64,000 bases of DNA from Leptospirillum ferrooxidans C2-3 (GTDB taxonomy: Bacteria; Nitrospirota; Leptospirillia; Leptospirillales; Leptospirillaceae): the NCBI RefSeq assembly GCF_000284315.1, contig NC_017094.1:245486-309485 (forward strand), given 5' to 3'. How positions within the stretch are numbered: the first letter of the stretch is position 1; every line of letters starts with the position of its first letter. This document shows positions 45,108 through 53,886 of this stretch, in pieces. A program made the translations under genes and the position numbers. The notes beneath the pieces were generated by a model, which saw only the letters and a list, made by a program, of their open reading frames with translations, searched no databases and was not told the origin of the DNA.

Positions 45108-45629
45108 GTGATTGCAGGAGTTTCACTCGGAGGAAATCTTCCCGGGTCGAGAATAGCAATTGAAAGATGTCTCTCCAGTATGTTTCAAAGCTCTTTTTTC
45201 AGATTGACAGGAATGTCTTCTTTTGCCCGGACACTGGCTTGGGGAACTCCGGCTCCTTCCTATGACAATGTTGTTGTTGTCGGGGTGACCAGGCTATGTG
45301 TTCCGGGTTTTTTTAACTGGCTCAATGAACTTGAACGAAAAGTCCCCAGAAGAGGTAAGGGAAGGCTCTGGCCTCGTATCCTGGATATCGACTTTCTTTT
45401 TTCCTTTCCTCCATCATCCGGTCACCCACCGGATCTGATTCTCCCTCACCATGCGTTGCCATCGCGGGAAACCTTGCGCCATCTTCTTGATGAAGCATCC
45501 CGTCAGGCTAGGCTGCCTTCGGATCTTCGTGACAGTTTATGTGGAACTCTATCGTCCGGTTCTCCCCCCGGGAGCGCTCCGATTGCCAGGCCAGGTGCTT
45601 TTTTCTGGAAAAGGGGGTTTGATCATTGA
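45108..45629 (+). CDS. folK: 2-amino-4-hydroxy-6-hydroxymethyldihydropteridine pyrophosphokinase
   Basis: HPPK of folate synthesis, 173 residues. Motifs seen are VSLGGNLPGSR at the N-terminus, GRLWPRILDIDFLF (the RxxRxLDIDxL pattern) and LILPHHALPSRE. The N-terminal SLGGN and LDIDF motifs are decisive. The start is GTG 45108 with TCAGGGTG sequence before it but no strong ribosome site. The stop overlaps mutY. Confidence 0.85.
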   Translation: MIAGVSLGGNLPGSRIAIERCLSSMFQSSFFRLTGMSSFARTLAWGTPAPSYDNVVVVGVTRLCVPGFFNWLNELERKVPRRGKGRLWPRILDIDFLFSFPPSSGHPPDLILPHHALPSRETLRHLLDEASRQARLPSDLRDSLCGTLSSGSPPGSAPIARPGAFFWKRGFDH

Positions 45630-46729
45630 CTGGAAAAGGACTTTTTCTGGAGACAATCTCCCGGTCGGTTGATCAGGAGGATCTGCTTGCCGGAAGGGCT
45701 TCCTTCAATTTTTTGGAGGCAAGAGACCGGCTTCTGGGATGGTACGGTAATGTTGCGAGAAAGCTGCCGTGGAGGGACCCCATTACCCCCTACAGGGTCT
45801 GGGTGTCGGAAATCATGTTGCAACAGACGACTGTTTCTGCTGTGGTCGGATATTTTGAGCGTTTTATGGTGCGATTCCCTTCGGTTGATCTTTTGGCAGA
45901 GTCTTCGGAGAACGATCTCCTGAAACTCTGGGAAGGACTGGGATATTACCAAAGGGCAAGAAATCTCCATCGGGCGGCTAAAATGATCGTGGTTTCCGGT
46001 TCGTTTCCCAGAACAAAAGCGCAGTGGGAACTTTTGCCAGGTATAGGACCGTCCACTGCAGGAGCAATTGCATCGATTGCTTTTGGGGAAAGGGAGCCGA
46101 TTCTCGATGCGAACGTTCGTAGGGTCAATCGCCGTCTTTTTCAGTTCATGGATTCCCCTGAAAAAGGAGACAAGCTCGAATATCTCTGGAACATTTCACG
46201 AGCGTTTGTCGAATTGCCGGGAGACTCTCCCGGAGAGGTCAATCAGGCGTTGATGGACCTCGGTGCAACTGTTTGCCGGATCAGGGCTCCCTTGTGTGAT
46301 GAATGTCCCCTCTCCTCCCAATGCCTGACGTCCCGTTTTTCTCTTGATTCCAGTTTGCCAATAATGAAAAGAGGTTTCCGAAGGAAGGTCATCAGAACAG
46401 CCCTTGTTCTTCCGCCTGAAAAAGGGCTTACCCTTGTGATCCGCTCGGGAGGACGTTTTTTGGAAGGACTCTGGGATTTTCCCGGGGATGTCATGGATGA
46501 AGTGGCTTCTTCAGAAAAAACAGGGAGGATGATTGGCAGGGTTTCTCATGTTTATACCCATATCGAGGAAGAGGTGTTGATTATCGAAGTGGATGTTCTG
46601 CCAACAGGGTCTGAAAACGCAAGGGTATTCCCCGGAATCGGAGAGGCAAGGGAGGTTCCCCTGACCGGGGCAGCCAAAAAGGTTATGCGCGTTCTTGAGA
46701 AACGGGAGTTATTCAAAACCAATGGATGA
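45626..46729 (+). CDS. mutY: A/G-specific adenine glycosylase
   Basis: Removes adenine mispaired with 8-oxoguanine. It has 367 residues. A helix-hairpin-helix (LLPGIGPSTAGAIASIAFGE) is followed by the catalytic Asp (ILDANVRRVNRRL), with MLQQTTVSAVVGYFERFMV nearby. The 4Fe-4S loop is CRIRAPLCDECPLSSQC, and a C-terminal NUDIX-like domain recognises 8-oxoG. The TTG start overlaps the folK stop; no ATG is nearby. Confidence 0.94.
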   Translation: MTGKGLFLETISRSVDQEDLLAGRASFNFLEARDRLLGWYGNVARKLPWRDPITPYRVWVSEIMLQQTTVSAVVGYFERFMVRFPSVDLLAESSENDLLKLWEGLGYYQRARNLHRAAKMIVVSGSFPRTKAQWELLPGIGPSTAGAIASIAFGEREPILDANVRRVNRRLFQFMDSPEKGDKLEYLWNISRAFVELPGDSPGEVNQALMDLGATVCRIRAPLCDECPLSSQCLTSRFSLDSSLPIMKRGFRRKVIRTALVLPPEKGLTLVIRSGGRFLEGLWDFPGDVMDEVASSEKTGRMIGRVSHVYTHIEEEVLIIEVDVLPTGSENARVFPGIGEAREVPLTGAAKKVMRVLEKRELFKTNG

Positions 46730-47900
46730 CCCTGTCACCGGCTTTATTTCCGGTTCCTTGCCGGTAAGCCTGTCAAGAAGACTTTGGAGAGCTTGCGTTC
46801 GCTTTTTGTGGATGAGCAAATGGTTGTTTCTGCTGATTGCTTTAGGGGTTGTGGGATCCTGTCAGTCGCAGAGCCAGAGTTTCTTGTGGGTTGCCGGTTC
46901 CATACCCTCCGGCTCACAGCCAACATCCGTTTCCTGCCCGGGGCCATCGACCTGTTTTGTGGTGGGTCAAAACGGCCTGATCCTCTTGACCCAGAACGGT
47001 GGACTGACCTATCAGCCACTGGATTTTGTCAACGGAGGATTTGCTCTTGCCAACTTCAACCTGACATCGATCAGTTGTCCCTCGACCCTGATCTGCTACA
47101 TTGTCGGAAATCAGGGATTGATCGCCCAGACACTTGATGGAGGGGCCACCTTTCAGGTCACCAATGAAACGGTCAATGGTAACCTGACCTTGAACTCCGT
47201 CAGCTGCCAGACGGTAACGACTCCTGCCTGTGTTGCGGTTGGAAGCAACAATTCAATGTATATCCTGCCGATCCTTTCCGGGGCATGGACGGCTGTCCTG
47301 AATTCCTCATCGTCCGGTGTCGGACCTGCCAACTATGGACAGGTGGCGATTTCTGGCTCAACCATTTTGATCTCGGCTCAAACGACATCCGGGCAGGGTA
47401 TTCCCGGACTGGTGGTTTCCTCCGATTCCGGGGTGACTTTCCAGTTTTCACCCATTTCCCAGGCAGATGCCCCCCAGGGTATCAGCGGAGTGGCGTGCCA
47501 GCTGTCAGGGACCTGCATCGCTGTGGGACCCGGAGCCGTCCTTCAGAGCCAGCTGTCGACCTTGTCCTGGTATCCTGTCGCGATTCCCCAGAGCTTCTCC
47601 CAGCAGGCGGGATTCCTTCAGGAAGTTTCTCCGGATCCTTCCGGAAGCTTCTGGTTGACTGGATCATCCGGAACCCTTATCTATCTCTCGAATGGTGTCT
47701 CTCAGACATCGACGGGAAATGGTCTCTGGATATTCGAACTGCAAACCCTTCCTGGTTCCGGAATTTCCGAGACCGTTGGCCAAGTGGGTTGCTCAGGATC
47801 TTACTCCTGTATTGCAGCGGTCTATTCCCTCTCCGTCAATGGCTCGGTTTATGAAACCGGTGCCCAGATTTCAGGACAGTCGAGCCTCCAGACCCCATAA
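46722..47900 (+). CDS. Beta-propeller (YCF48/BNR-like) lipoprotein
   Basis: A 392-residue exported protein built of repeated blades of about 45 residues: SCPGPSTCFVVGQNGLILLT, SCPSTLICYIVGNQGLIAQT, then SCQTV...CVAVGSNN, CQLSGTCIAVGPG and CSGSYSCIAAV. Each has a pair of cysteines that could form a disulfide. The lipobox GVVGSC lies at about residues 41-46 from ATG 46722, so the shorter start ATG 46812 (MSKWLFLLIALGVVGSC) gives a standard lipoprotein signal. ATG 46722 overlaps the mutY stop. Function unknown. Confidence 0.75.
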   Translation: MDDPVTGFISGSLPVSLSRRLWRACVRFLWMSKWLFLLIALGVVGSCQSQSQSFLWVAGSIPSGSQPTSVSCPGPSTCFVVGQNGLILLTQNGGLTYQPLDFVNGGFALANFNLTSISCPSTLICYIVGNQGLIAQTLDGGATFQVTNETVNGNLTLNSVSCQTVTTPACVAVGSNNSMYILPILSGAWTAVLNSSSSGVGPANYGQVAISGSTILISAQTTSGQGIPGLVVSSDSGVTFQFSPISQADAPQGISGVACQLSGTCIAVGPGAVLQSQLSTLSWYPVAIPQSFSQQAGFLQEVSPDPSGSFWLTGSSGTLIYLSNGVSQTSTGNGLWIFELQTLPGSGISETVGQVGCSGSYSCIAAVYSLSVNGSVYETGAQISGQSSLQTP

Positions 47901-47997
47901 ATTTGATAAAAGTATGTGTTGTTCGTATGCTTGTACCGTTTCTTCTGGGCCGCTGACTCCCAGAACCAGGTTCACAATCAAAAATGAGGAGACGGAG

Positions 47998-48540
47998 ATG
48001 TTCAACAAAACCAAAACATGGATTTCCGCGGGTATGCTTGTTGTTTTTATGGGAGTCCTTTCCGGATGTTATGGGCAATATGCCCTGGTTCATCTGCTTT
48101 ATAAATCCAACGGGACGATCGAGAACAAGTGGGCCCGGTCCGGTGTGAATGCCCTTTTGATCATTTTCCCCGTGTATGCGATTGCAGGTCTGGGTGATGT
48201 CATTATCTTCAACACGATCGAGTTCTGGTCCGGAAAAAATCCGATTACAAACTCCCCATCGGTTTCTGGTAAGGCCGATATTCCGCAAAACGGGATGAGG
48301 GCGGAAACGACGAAATCCGGAAATCATGTCGTTTTGGCATGGCACTACAGCCAGTCAAGGAAATCTCTGGTCGCCCTTTCGGTTACAAGACCTTCCACTG
48401 GAGCGCCTGTCGTCAAGCTTTATCGTTCCCATGCTGTTGACTCTCAGGTGATGGGAGCCGGGGCACATGTGACGGAGACCACCTTCAATGCCGGTCATAT
48501 GTCCTCAAGAGTTGTGACGGGACTTCCAGGAACGATCTAG
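47998..48540 (+). CDS. DUF3332-type membrane-associated protein
   Basis: A 180-residue protein with an N-terminal signal (MFNKTKTWISAGMLVVFMGV, LSGCYGQYA lipobox-like), a central hydrophobic stretch (ARSGVNALLIIFPVYAIAGL) and the motif DVIIFNTIEFWSGKNP. The GCYGQ and NTIEFWSGKNP elements fit the DUF3332 family; the role is unknown. ATG 47998 follows GAGGAGACGGAG. Frames open upstream to 47692 are shadows of the propeller gene. Confidence 0.75.
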   Translation: MFNKTKTWISAGMLVVFMGVLSGCYGQYALVHLLYKSNGTIENKWARSGVNALLIIFPVYAIAGLGDVIIFNTIEFWSGKNPITNSPSVSGKADIPQNGMRAETTKSGNHVVLAWHYSQSRKSLVALSVTRPSTGAPVVKLYRSHAVDSQVMGAGAHVTETTFNAGHMSSRVVTGLPGTI

Positions 48541-48572
48541 TGACCTGTTAGGAAGATCATTCATGCGGTGTT

Positions 48573-48600
48573 AAGGGGGCAGTAATGCCCCCTTGTTTCT
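48573..48600. terminator. Bidirectional terminator between convergent genes
   Basis: AAGGGGGCA, loop GTAA, TGCCCCCTT and then TGTTTCT: a perfect 9-base-pair GC-rich stem between the DUF3332 gene (+) and the small membrane gene (-). The palindrome can serve both strands, though the T-run on the + side is short and there is no clear U-tract for the minus-strand gene. Confidence 0.8.
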
Positions 48601-48891
48601 TTACTCTTCCGTTGGGGGAGAAGACGGTCCCGGCGGATTTTCGGTCAATGTATTGATGAATGCTTCCCAACCGGCTTTCAACGCTTTTTTGGTCTGATGT
48701 TCGGTCTGGACCATTTCTGTCCGGATTTCTCCTTCTCGCAGTCCTTCGACTGTTTCCTGTGCAAGGGATCGGGCTTTTTTGCGGGCTTCCGGAAGGAAGA
48801 GGACCACTGCCGCTGCCCCGGCAAGTGTCCCTGCGACAAAAAACAAAAGGGCATGGGAGGATGAACTCTGGGAATCGGTTTTGTCGCTCAA
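48601..48891 (-). CDS. Small YtxH-like membrane protein
   Basis: A 96-residue protein with one membrane segment (HALLFFVAGTLAGAAAVVLF), then LPEARKKARSLAQETVEGL, which resembles the G..lG...G.LfAP..G...R pattern of YtxH-type proteins. The tail is acidic and Pro-rich. Function unknown. Its ATG overlaps the stop of the DUF948-like gene just upstream (4 bases). Confidence 0.6.
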   Translation of the reverse strand: MSDKTDSQSSSSHALLFFVAGTLAGAAAVVLFLPEARKKARSLAQETVEGLREGEIRTEMVQTEHQTKKALKAGWEAFINTLTENPPGPSSPPTEE

Positions 48892-49316
48892 CTGTTTTCT
48901 CCTTTGCTTTCATGTTTTGGTGGAGATGGTTGTCCGTTGGGGTTTTTGTAAGCCATGACGGCATTCTTGAGAGCGTGTCCAATCGTTGTTGCCTTTTGAA
49001 TCATGTTTCCGATCGACGAGACCCGGCTGAAAAGGGAAAAAAGATGTTCAGCTGCTGGTCTGTCGAGACTTTCTTTAATGGACTCGATCCACTGGGTTAC
49101 CCTCTCTGTGTCACGAAGGATCCCTGAAAGATGGTGAAGGACTGGGAGAGATGATCTGGAAAGCTCTTTTGCGGCTGTCTCAAGTGTCGAAAGAAAAAGA
49201 ATGATCCGGTAAACAAGGATACCTGTCATGACCAGAAAAATCGCCACGCCGATCAGTATTCCTTCCTGGAAGGAGCTTAGGCCGGAGGGAACTTGTTGGA
49301 TGCCTGCTGTAGTCAT
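48888..49316 (-). CDS. DUF948-like membrane protein
   Basis: A 142-residue protein: one membrane segment (GILIGVAIFLVMTGILVYRI) followed by a long helix (LETAAKELSRSSLPVLHHLS). That layout is common in DUF948 proteins, often paired with a YtxH protein as here. The start ATG 49316 has GGAGG six bases before; the longer frame to 49367 lacks a site. Function unknown. Confidence 0.6.
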   Translation of the reverse strand: MTTAGIQQVPSGLSSFQEGILIGVAIFLVMTGILVYRIILFLSTLETAAKELSRSSLPVLHHLSGILRDTERVTQWIESIKESLDRPAAEHLFSLFSRVSSIGNMIQKATTIGHALKNAVMAYKNPNGQPSPPKHESKGENS

Positions 49317-49402
49317 GAATCCTCCAGTATTCAGGATTTTTATGGGATTGATTTTTGATTCTTCCATGATTGAAACTCTAAATCAATTTGTACTTCCTGA
49401 AA

Positions 49403-51166
49403 ATGAAAGCCGTCATCCTTGTTTCCTGTTCGGGAGAGCATGCTTTGTCACCTAGGATTCGATCCAATGCTGTTATGGCAGGTGCTCTGATTGTTCTGAC
49501 TTTGCTGAGCTGGATCTTGTTCAGGCACCATATCCTCCTTCAGGGTGGACAGATTGAAAAGGCCGAGATCTCGGCTTTACCGAAAGATCTTGCCCTTTCA
49601 GTCCTGAGACTTCTTGGCGGCTATCTGATTTCCCTAGTCTTTGCCTATTGCTACGGTCTTCTGACGGCGTTGACTCCCTGGGGTGAACGATATCTCCTTC
49701 CTGTTCTGGACATCCTTCAGTCCATTCCCATCCTCGGGTTTTTTCCGGCGGTGGTTTTTGTCCTGGCTCATCTTTTTTCCAATCCGCTCCATGGTGTGGA
49801 GCTTGCGAGTATGGTCCTGATTGCGACGAGTATGGCATGGAACATGGCGTTTGCCGTTTTTGAATCCATCAGGACCGCTCCTCATGAGTTTTCCGAGCTG
49901 ATGAGGCAGATCCAGGCTCCATGGTGGATCAGGCTTTCAAGGTATTTGATTCCGGTAACGATTCCAAAGATGGTTTATAATTCCATCCTGTCCTGGGCAC
50001 AGGGATGGTATTTTCTGATCGCCTGCGAAATGATCTCCCTTGGTTCTGTCCACTATCAGCTTCAGGGGTTGGGAAGCTTCCTGGTGTCGGCAACCGCTTC
50101 CGGGAGTATGGGGCTTGCGATACTCGGAATACTGACATTGATCGTATCGGTGGTCCTGTTCGACTTTTTTCTGTTTCGGCCCGTTATGGTATGGGCGGAG
50201 CGATTCAGGATCGAGCAGAACTCATCATCCTTTGACAGGGTCGAATCCCCTTTTCGGGATTTCCTGATGGATGCGACGATTCTCGAGCAACCAAGAAAGT
50301 TTTTGGGAAAAATGCGCTCGTTTTTTTCCGATGCTATGGACCGCCGGTTCTTCCAGCTTGAGTCCTATGGAAGAAAGATGGAAGGAAAATCTCCGGGGGG
50401 AATGCGGATCTTTTCCAGGGCCCTGCCGGCCCTTTCCGTCATTTTTGTTGGTTTTCTGGGGGCATTGGCTGTCCGTTCCCTTTTTCGGGAGCTCTCCAGG
50501 GGGATTCCATGGAGTGGTCTTTCAGAGCTTCCTCTGGATCTTCTTTTTTCCATTTTTAGACTCTTGGCAGGGTATTTTCTCTCCCTCTTGTGGACGGTTC
50601 CGCTTGCCTACATGGTTTTTCGCTTTCCCAGACTTCACAGGACAGTCATGCCGGTGGCCCAGATCATGGCATCTGTTCCGGCAACCGCTCTTTTTCCCTT
50701 TATCATCGTACTGGTCGTCAGGACAACCAACAGCATGAATCTGGCATCGATCATCCTGTTACTGTCCGGGATGCAGTGGTATCTTCTATTCAACCTTCTT
50801 GCCGGGGTCGGATCATTTCCTGCCGAGATGCGGGAAGTCTCCCAGACACTTGGACTGTCCGGGATGATTTTTATCAGGAAGGTTTTCCTGCCCTTCCTGT
50901 ATCCGTCATTGCTGACCGGTTCCATCACGGCGTTCGGGGGTGGGTGGAATGCATTGATCGTCGCCGAATATGTGGTGTATGACAATAAGGATTATGGAGT
51001 CAGGGGAATCGGGGCTTTTTTGGACCGGGCAACATACCATTCGGGAAATGAAATTTTGGTGGTCGCGTCACTTTTATTGATGACTGGAGTCGTTGTCATG
51101 CTCAATCGCCTGTTCTGGACACCGCTGTATGAACGGGTGACCAATAAATATGGTTATCATGGCTGA
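49403..51166 (+). CDS. ABC transporter permease, fused double domain
   Basis: A 587-residue membrane protein containing two BPD_transp_1 permease domains in tandem, separated by a hydrophilic linker (about residues 275-340). Each half has the permease loop near the EAA motif region, for example [20 protein letters not shown] in the first and [20 protein letters not shown] in the second. The type fits nitrate/sulfonate/taurine (NitT/TauT) importers. No substrate-binding protein is nearby, so the substrate is unknown. The start is uncertain: ATG 49403, TTG 49388 and ATG 49475 are possible. Confidence 0.75.
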   Translation: MKAVILVSCSGEHALSPRIRSNAVMAGALIVLTLLSWILFRHHILLQGGQIEKAEISALPKDLALSVLRLLGGYLISLVFAYCYGLLTALTPWGERYLLPVLDILQSIPILGFFPAVVFVLAHLFSNPLHGVELASMVLIATSMAWNMAFAVFESIRTAPHEFSELMRQIQAPWWIRLSRYLIPVTIPKMVYNSILSWAQGWYFLIACEMISLGSVHYQLQGLGSFLVSATASGSMGLAILGILTLIVSVVLFDFFLFRPVMVWAERFRIEQNSSSFDRVESPFRDFLMDATILEQPRKFLGKMRSFFSDAMDRRFFQLESYGRKMEGKSPGGMRIFSRALPALSVIFVGFLGALAVRSLFRELSRGIPWSGLSELPLDLLFSIFRLLAGYFLSLLWTVPLAYMVFRFPRLHRTVMPVAQIMASVPATALFPFIIVLVVRTTNSMNLASIILLLSGMQWYLLFNLLAGVGSFPAEMREVSQTLGLSGMIFIRKVFLPFLYPSLLTGSITAFGGGWNALIVAEYVVYDNKDYGVRGIGAFLDRATYHSGNEILVVASLLLMTGVVVMLNRLFWTPLYERVTNKYGYHG

Positions 51167-51914
51167 ACCGTTTCTTGAACTGTCGATGATTTCCCAGGAA
51201 TTTCTGGAAGAGGGCCGCAACAATCTCGCCATTCGGGATCTCTCCCTATCGATTGACGAGGGGGAGTTTGTTTCGATTGTGGGCCCTTCCGGTTGCGGGA
51301 AAAGTACCCTACTCAGGATTTTGCAGGGACTGATCTCCCCCACGCGGGGTGAGGTTCTCTACAGGGGCAGCCCATCCCTAGGTGTCAATGGAGACATGGG
51401 GATGGTTTTTCAGGGATTCGCGCTGTTCCCATGGATGACGGTTCGGGAAAACGTTGGAATCGGTCTTGTTGCCCAGGGGCTGCCCAAGTCCGAAATCTCC
51501 CGAAGCGTTGCTTTCTACATTGACAAGGTGGGGCTTGAAGGGTACGAGGAAGCTTATCCAAGGGAACTTTCCGGAGGAATGAAACAGAGGGTCGGGATCG
51601 CCCGGGCCCTGTGTATGGAGCCAGCGATCCTTTTGATGGACGAGCCCTTTTCCAATCTGGATGCATTGACGAGCCTCACTCTCAGGGATGAGGTACTGAT
51701 GCTTTGGCAGGACCCTGAGATGTCTGTCCGGACAATCATCATGGTGACTCATATCATTGAAGAGGCGATATTGATGTCCGACAGGGTCGTTGTTCTTTCG
51801 CGAAGGCCAACGCATGTTGTGGAGGAGATCTCGGTCGACCTCCGGCGGCCAAGGGATCGGCGCCATCCCGACTTTGACCGGCTGTCGGACCGGATCTTTT
51901 CCCTGATTTCCTGA
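51159..51914 (+). CDS. ABC transporter ATP-binding protein, NitT/TauT type
   Basis: A 251-residue ATPase. Walker A is GPSGCGKST, the Q-loop [12 protein letters not shown], signature [15 protein letters not shown] and Walker B ILLMDEPF, then the H-loop [25 protein letters not shown] is typical of nitrate/sulfonate importer ATPases. ATG 51159 overlaps the permease stop; ATG 51150 is also possible. The free-standing C-terminal domain gene follows. Confidence 0.88.
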   Translation: MAEPFLELSMISQEFLEEGRNNLAIRDLSLSIDEGEFVSIVGPSGCGKSTLLRILQGLISPTRGEVLYRGSPSLGVNGDMGMVFQGFALFPWMTVRENVGIGLVAQGLPKSEISRSVAFYIDKVGLEGYEEAYPRELSGGMKQRVGIARALCMEPAILLMDEPFSNLDALTSLTLRDEVLMLWQDPEMSVRTIIMVTHIIEEAILMSDRVVVLSRRPTHVVEEISVDLRRPRDRRHPDFDRLSDRIFSLIS

Positions 51915-52018
51915 AAGATTTTTGTTTTCGTATGGATGGACAAGTTTTTTGATGTCTCGAAAAGAGACGCATCCGCCTCCATTGGGGAGACGGTTTTTAC
52001 CATTTTGAAGGAGGTTTT

Positions 52019-52498
52019 ATGGAAGGGGATCCCGATTCGCATCCGGGTATGAGTCGAATCGTAGGACTTTTAAAGGTCCTTGATCAGAATGGAGGGGAAG
52101 AGGACCTCTATCAGCTTGGCGTGGATCTTCATCTTGAGCTCGGGGAAGAGCTGCAGCTCGTTCGGGCGGCGGAGTCACTGGGGTTCGTTCTGACACCCGG
52201 ATCAGCAATCATTCTGACCAAGATCGGTCGGGATTTGATTGGTGCCGATATCAATGGGAGAAAGAAGCTCTTCAGGGAAAGGATTCTGACGTTGCCTCTC
52301 TTTCAGCTGGTCGCCAAATGGCTGGAAGGGGAGAAGGAAGGACTTCCTGCTGATGAGGTCCGCCAAAGGATTGCGGAAGCTTTTCCCGGAGAAGATCCCC
52401 ATATGAGCTTTTTATTGCTGGTGAACTGGGGACGATACTCGGAGCTTTTCGGGTATCGGGCAGATCGGGAGGAAATCTATCTCGACAGGGGGGATTAA
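52019..52498 (+). CDS. Free-standing ABC ATPase-associated C-terminal domain protein
   Basis: A 159-residue protein resembling the domain normally fused to the end of NitT/TauT-type ATPases (AAA-associated C-terminal domain), with SRIVGLLKVLDQNGGEEDLY, GFVLTPGSAIILTKIGRDLI and LPADEVRQRIAEAFPGEDPH. A regulatory or assembly role for the transporter is likely. ATG 52019 follows a strong AAGGAGG. The 104-base gap from the ATPase gene suggests its own regulation or separate ribosome loading. Confidence 0.75.
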   Translation: MEGDPDSHPGMSRIVGLLKVLDQNGGEEDLYQLGVDLHLELGEELQLVRAAESLGFVLTPGSAIILTKIGRDLIGADINGRKKLFRERILTLPLFQLVAKWLEGEKEGLPADEVRQRIAEAFPGEDPHMSFLLLVNWGRYSELFGYRADREEIYLDRGD

Positions 52499-52590
52499 AC
52501 TGGGGGTGCACGATCGTCGGATTAGAAAATCCTGGGAAGATGTTTTCGGGGGACTCCTTTTTGTCAGGGAGAAGTGAAACCTGTTTTTTG

Positions 52591-52827
52591 TTAGGATGTT
52601 TCCTCATCCATTTTTTTCCGTTTGGCTTTGAGAAGTTCTATGTGTTTTTCAAGGGCCAGAATTTCTTCGTCGAGCTGTTTTTTCCTCAGGTGCAGAGGAG
52701 GAAGTTCGGCTTTTTGGCGCATCAGGGCGTGTTTTCTGTCCCTTGACCAGAGAATGATGCCGGCAAGGGTCACAAGGGAAAGAATAACCGTTGCCACGGT
52801 AAACATCCGGAACAGGTCATTATTCAT
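52591..52827 (-). CDS. Small membrane coiled-coil protein
   Basis: A 78-residue protein with an N-terminal membrane segment (FTVATVILSLVTLAGIILW) followed by a basic, then acidic helix (LRKKQLDEEILALEKHIELL) likely to form a coiled coil. No family recognised. ATG 52827 is preceded by GGGAGGTCC on the minus strand, supporting a real gene. It is divergent from dprA. Confidence 0.6.
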   Translation of the reverse strand: MNNDLFRMFTVATVILSLVTLAGIILWSRDRKHALMRQKAELPPLHLRKKQLDEEILALEKHIELLKAKRKKMDEETS

Positions 52828-52871
52828 TCGGACCTCCCAAAGAGCATTCTTGATCCTCTCAAAACGTTCCC

Positions 52872-53810
52872 ATGGTGGTTGAAAACTTGTCTCATACAGA
52901 ACCTCCCCATCTTAATGCCCGAAAGATCAAAGCTCAAGGGACTTCTAGAAGCGAGCAAGAGATTTTTTATCTGGCGCAGAGTCTTTTTCGCCTGGACCAC
53001 CTGGGCAAGCAGAAAACCCCCCACCTCCTTTCCAGAACATTTCGGGAAGGTTTGTTTTTCGAGGAGGAGTTTCGCTCCAAAACGAATTTTTGGCGGGAAA
53101 AGGCGCTGGTTGTTCTTGACAAGTGCGAACAACTGGGGTTAAAGATGATCACTGTCGGAACGGGTTACCCGCCCCTTCTGGAAAAGCTTTCTGATCCCCC
53201 CAAGGCCTTTTTTGTTCAGGGAGAGATTTCTTCCCTCTTTCACCCGTCCATTGCAATGATCGGATCTCGTGATGCACCATCTGTTGCCCTGGAAAGTTTC
53301 TCACGGTTGTCGGGAGATATAGCGCGCTTTGGGCTGTCGATCGTTTCGGGACTCGCGGCAGGAATGGATGGCGCAGCCCACAGGGGGGCCCTCGATGCGG
53401 GCGGGCTGACGGTTGCGGTTGTCGGGTGCGGTCTGGATCGGGTATATCCTCCTGCCAACAGACGCTTGGCCCAGGACATTCTTGACGGGGGAGGGGCTCT
53501 GGTGAGTGAATATCCTCCAGGAGATCCTCCTTCAGCTTGGCACTTTCCTTTCAGGAACAGGATTATCGCAGGCCTTTCGGCCGGAGCTGTCTGCGGTGTG
53601 CATAGACGATTTTCGGGAACGTCCATCACTGTGAGGGTTGCTGTTGAGGAAAACCGGGATTTGTTCGTATTTTTTGATGAACAATCCGGAGGTGCTTTTG
53701 ATGGTCCACTGCACTTGATGGAGCAGGGAGCCCGAAGAGTTTATGATGCGGAGGATATTATCCTCGGCCTGGGTGGAAGACTTCCGGTCGGGGAAGCGGA
53801 TCTTTTCTAA
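52872..53810 (+). CDS. dprA: DNA-processing protein DprA
   Basis: Single-stranded DNA-binding protein that loads RecA in transformation. It has 312 residues. The Rossmann-fold motif is clear: IAMIGSRDAPSVALESFSRL, SIVSGLAAGMDGAAHRGALD and VVGCGLDRVYPPANRR, then FPFRNRIIAGLSAG. After GLSAG the sequence is less standard (CGVHRRFSGTSITVRVAVEE, with FFDEQSG in place of VPG), so the C-terminal part is diverged. The start at ATG 52872 lacks a ribosome site and a shorter form is possible. Confidence 0.85.
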   Translation: MVVENLSHTEPPHLNARKIKAQGTSRSEQEIFYLAQSLFRLDHLGKQKTPHLLSRTFREGLFFEEEFRSKTNFWREKALVVLDKCEQLGLKMITVGTGYPPLLEKLSDPPKAFFVQGEISSLFHPSIAMIGSRDAPSVALESFSRLSGDIARFGLSIVSGLAAGMDGAAHRGALDAGGLTVAVVGCGLDRVYPPANRRLAQDILDGGGALVSEYPPGDPPSAWHFPFRNRIIAGLSAGAVCGVHRRFSGTSITVRVAVEENRDLFVFFDEQSGGAFDGPLHLMEQGARRVYDAEDIILGLGGRLPVGEADLF

Positions 53811-53886
53811 TACCTGATGGATGGGACTGTCGGATGGGTTCCAGAGTGGGTTGGCCAATGTTTGAAGGTACTGTCTAAGGGGAAAA

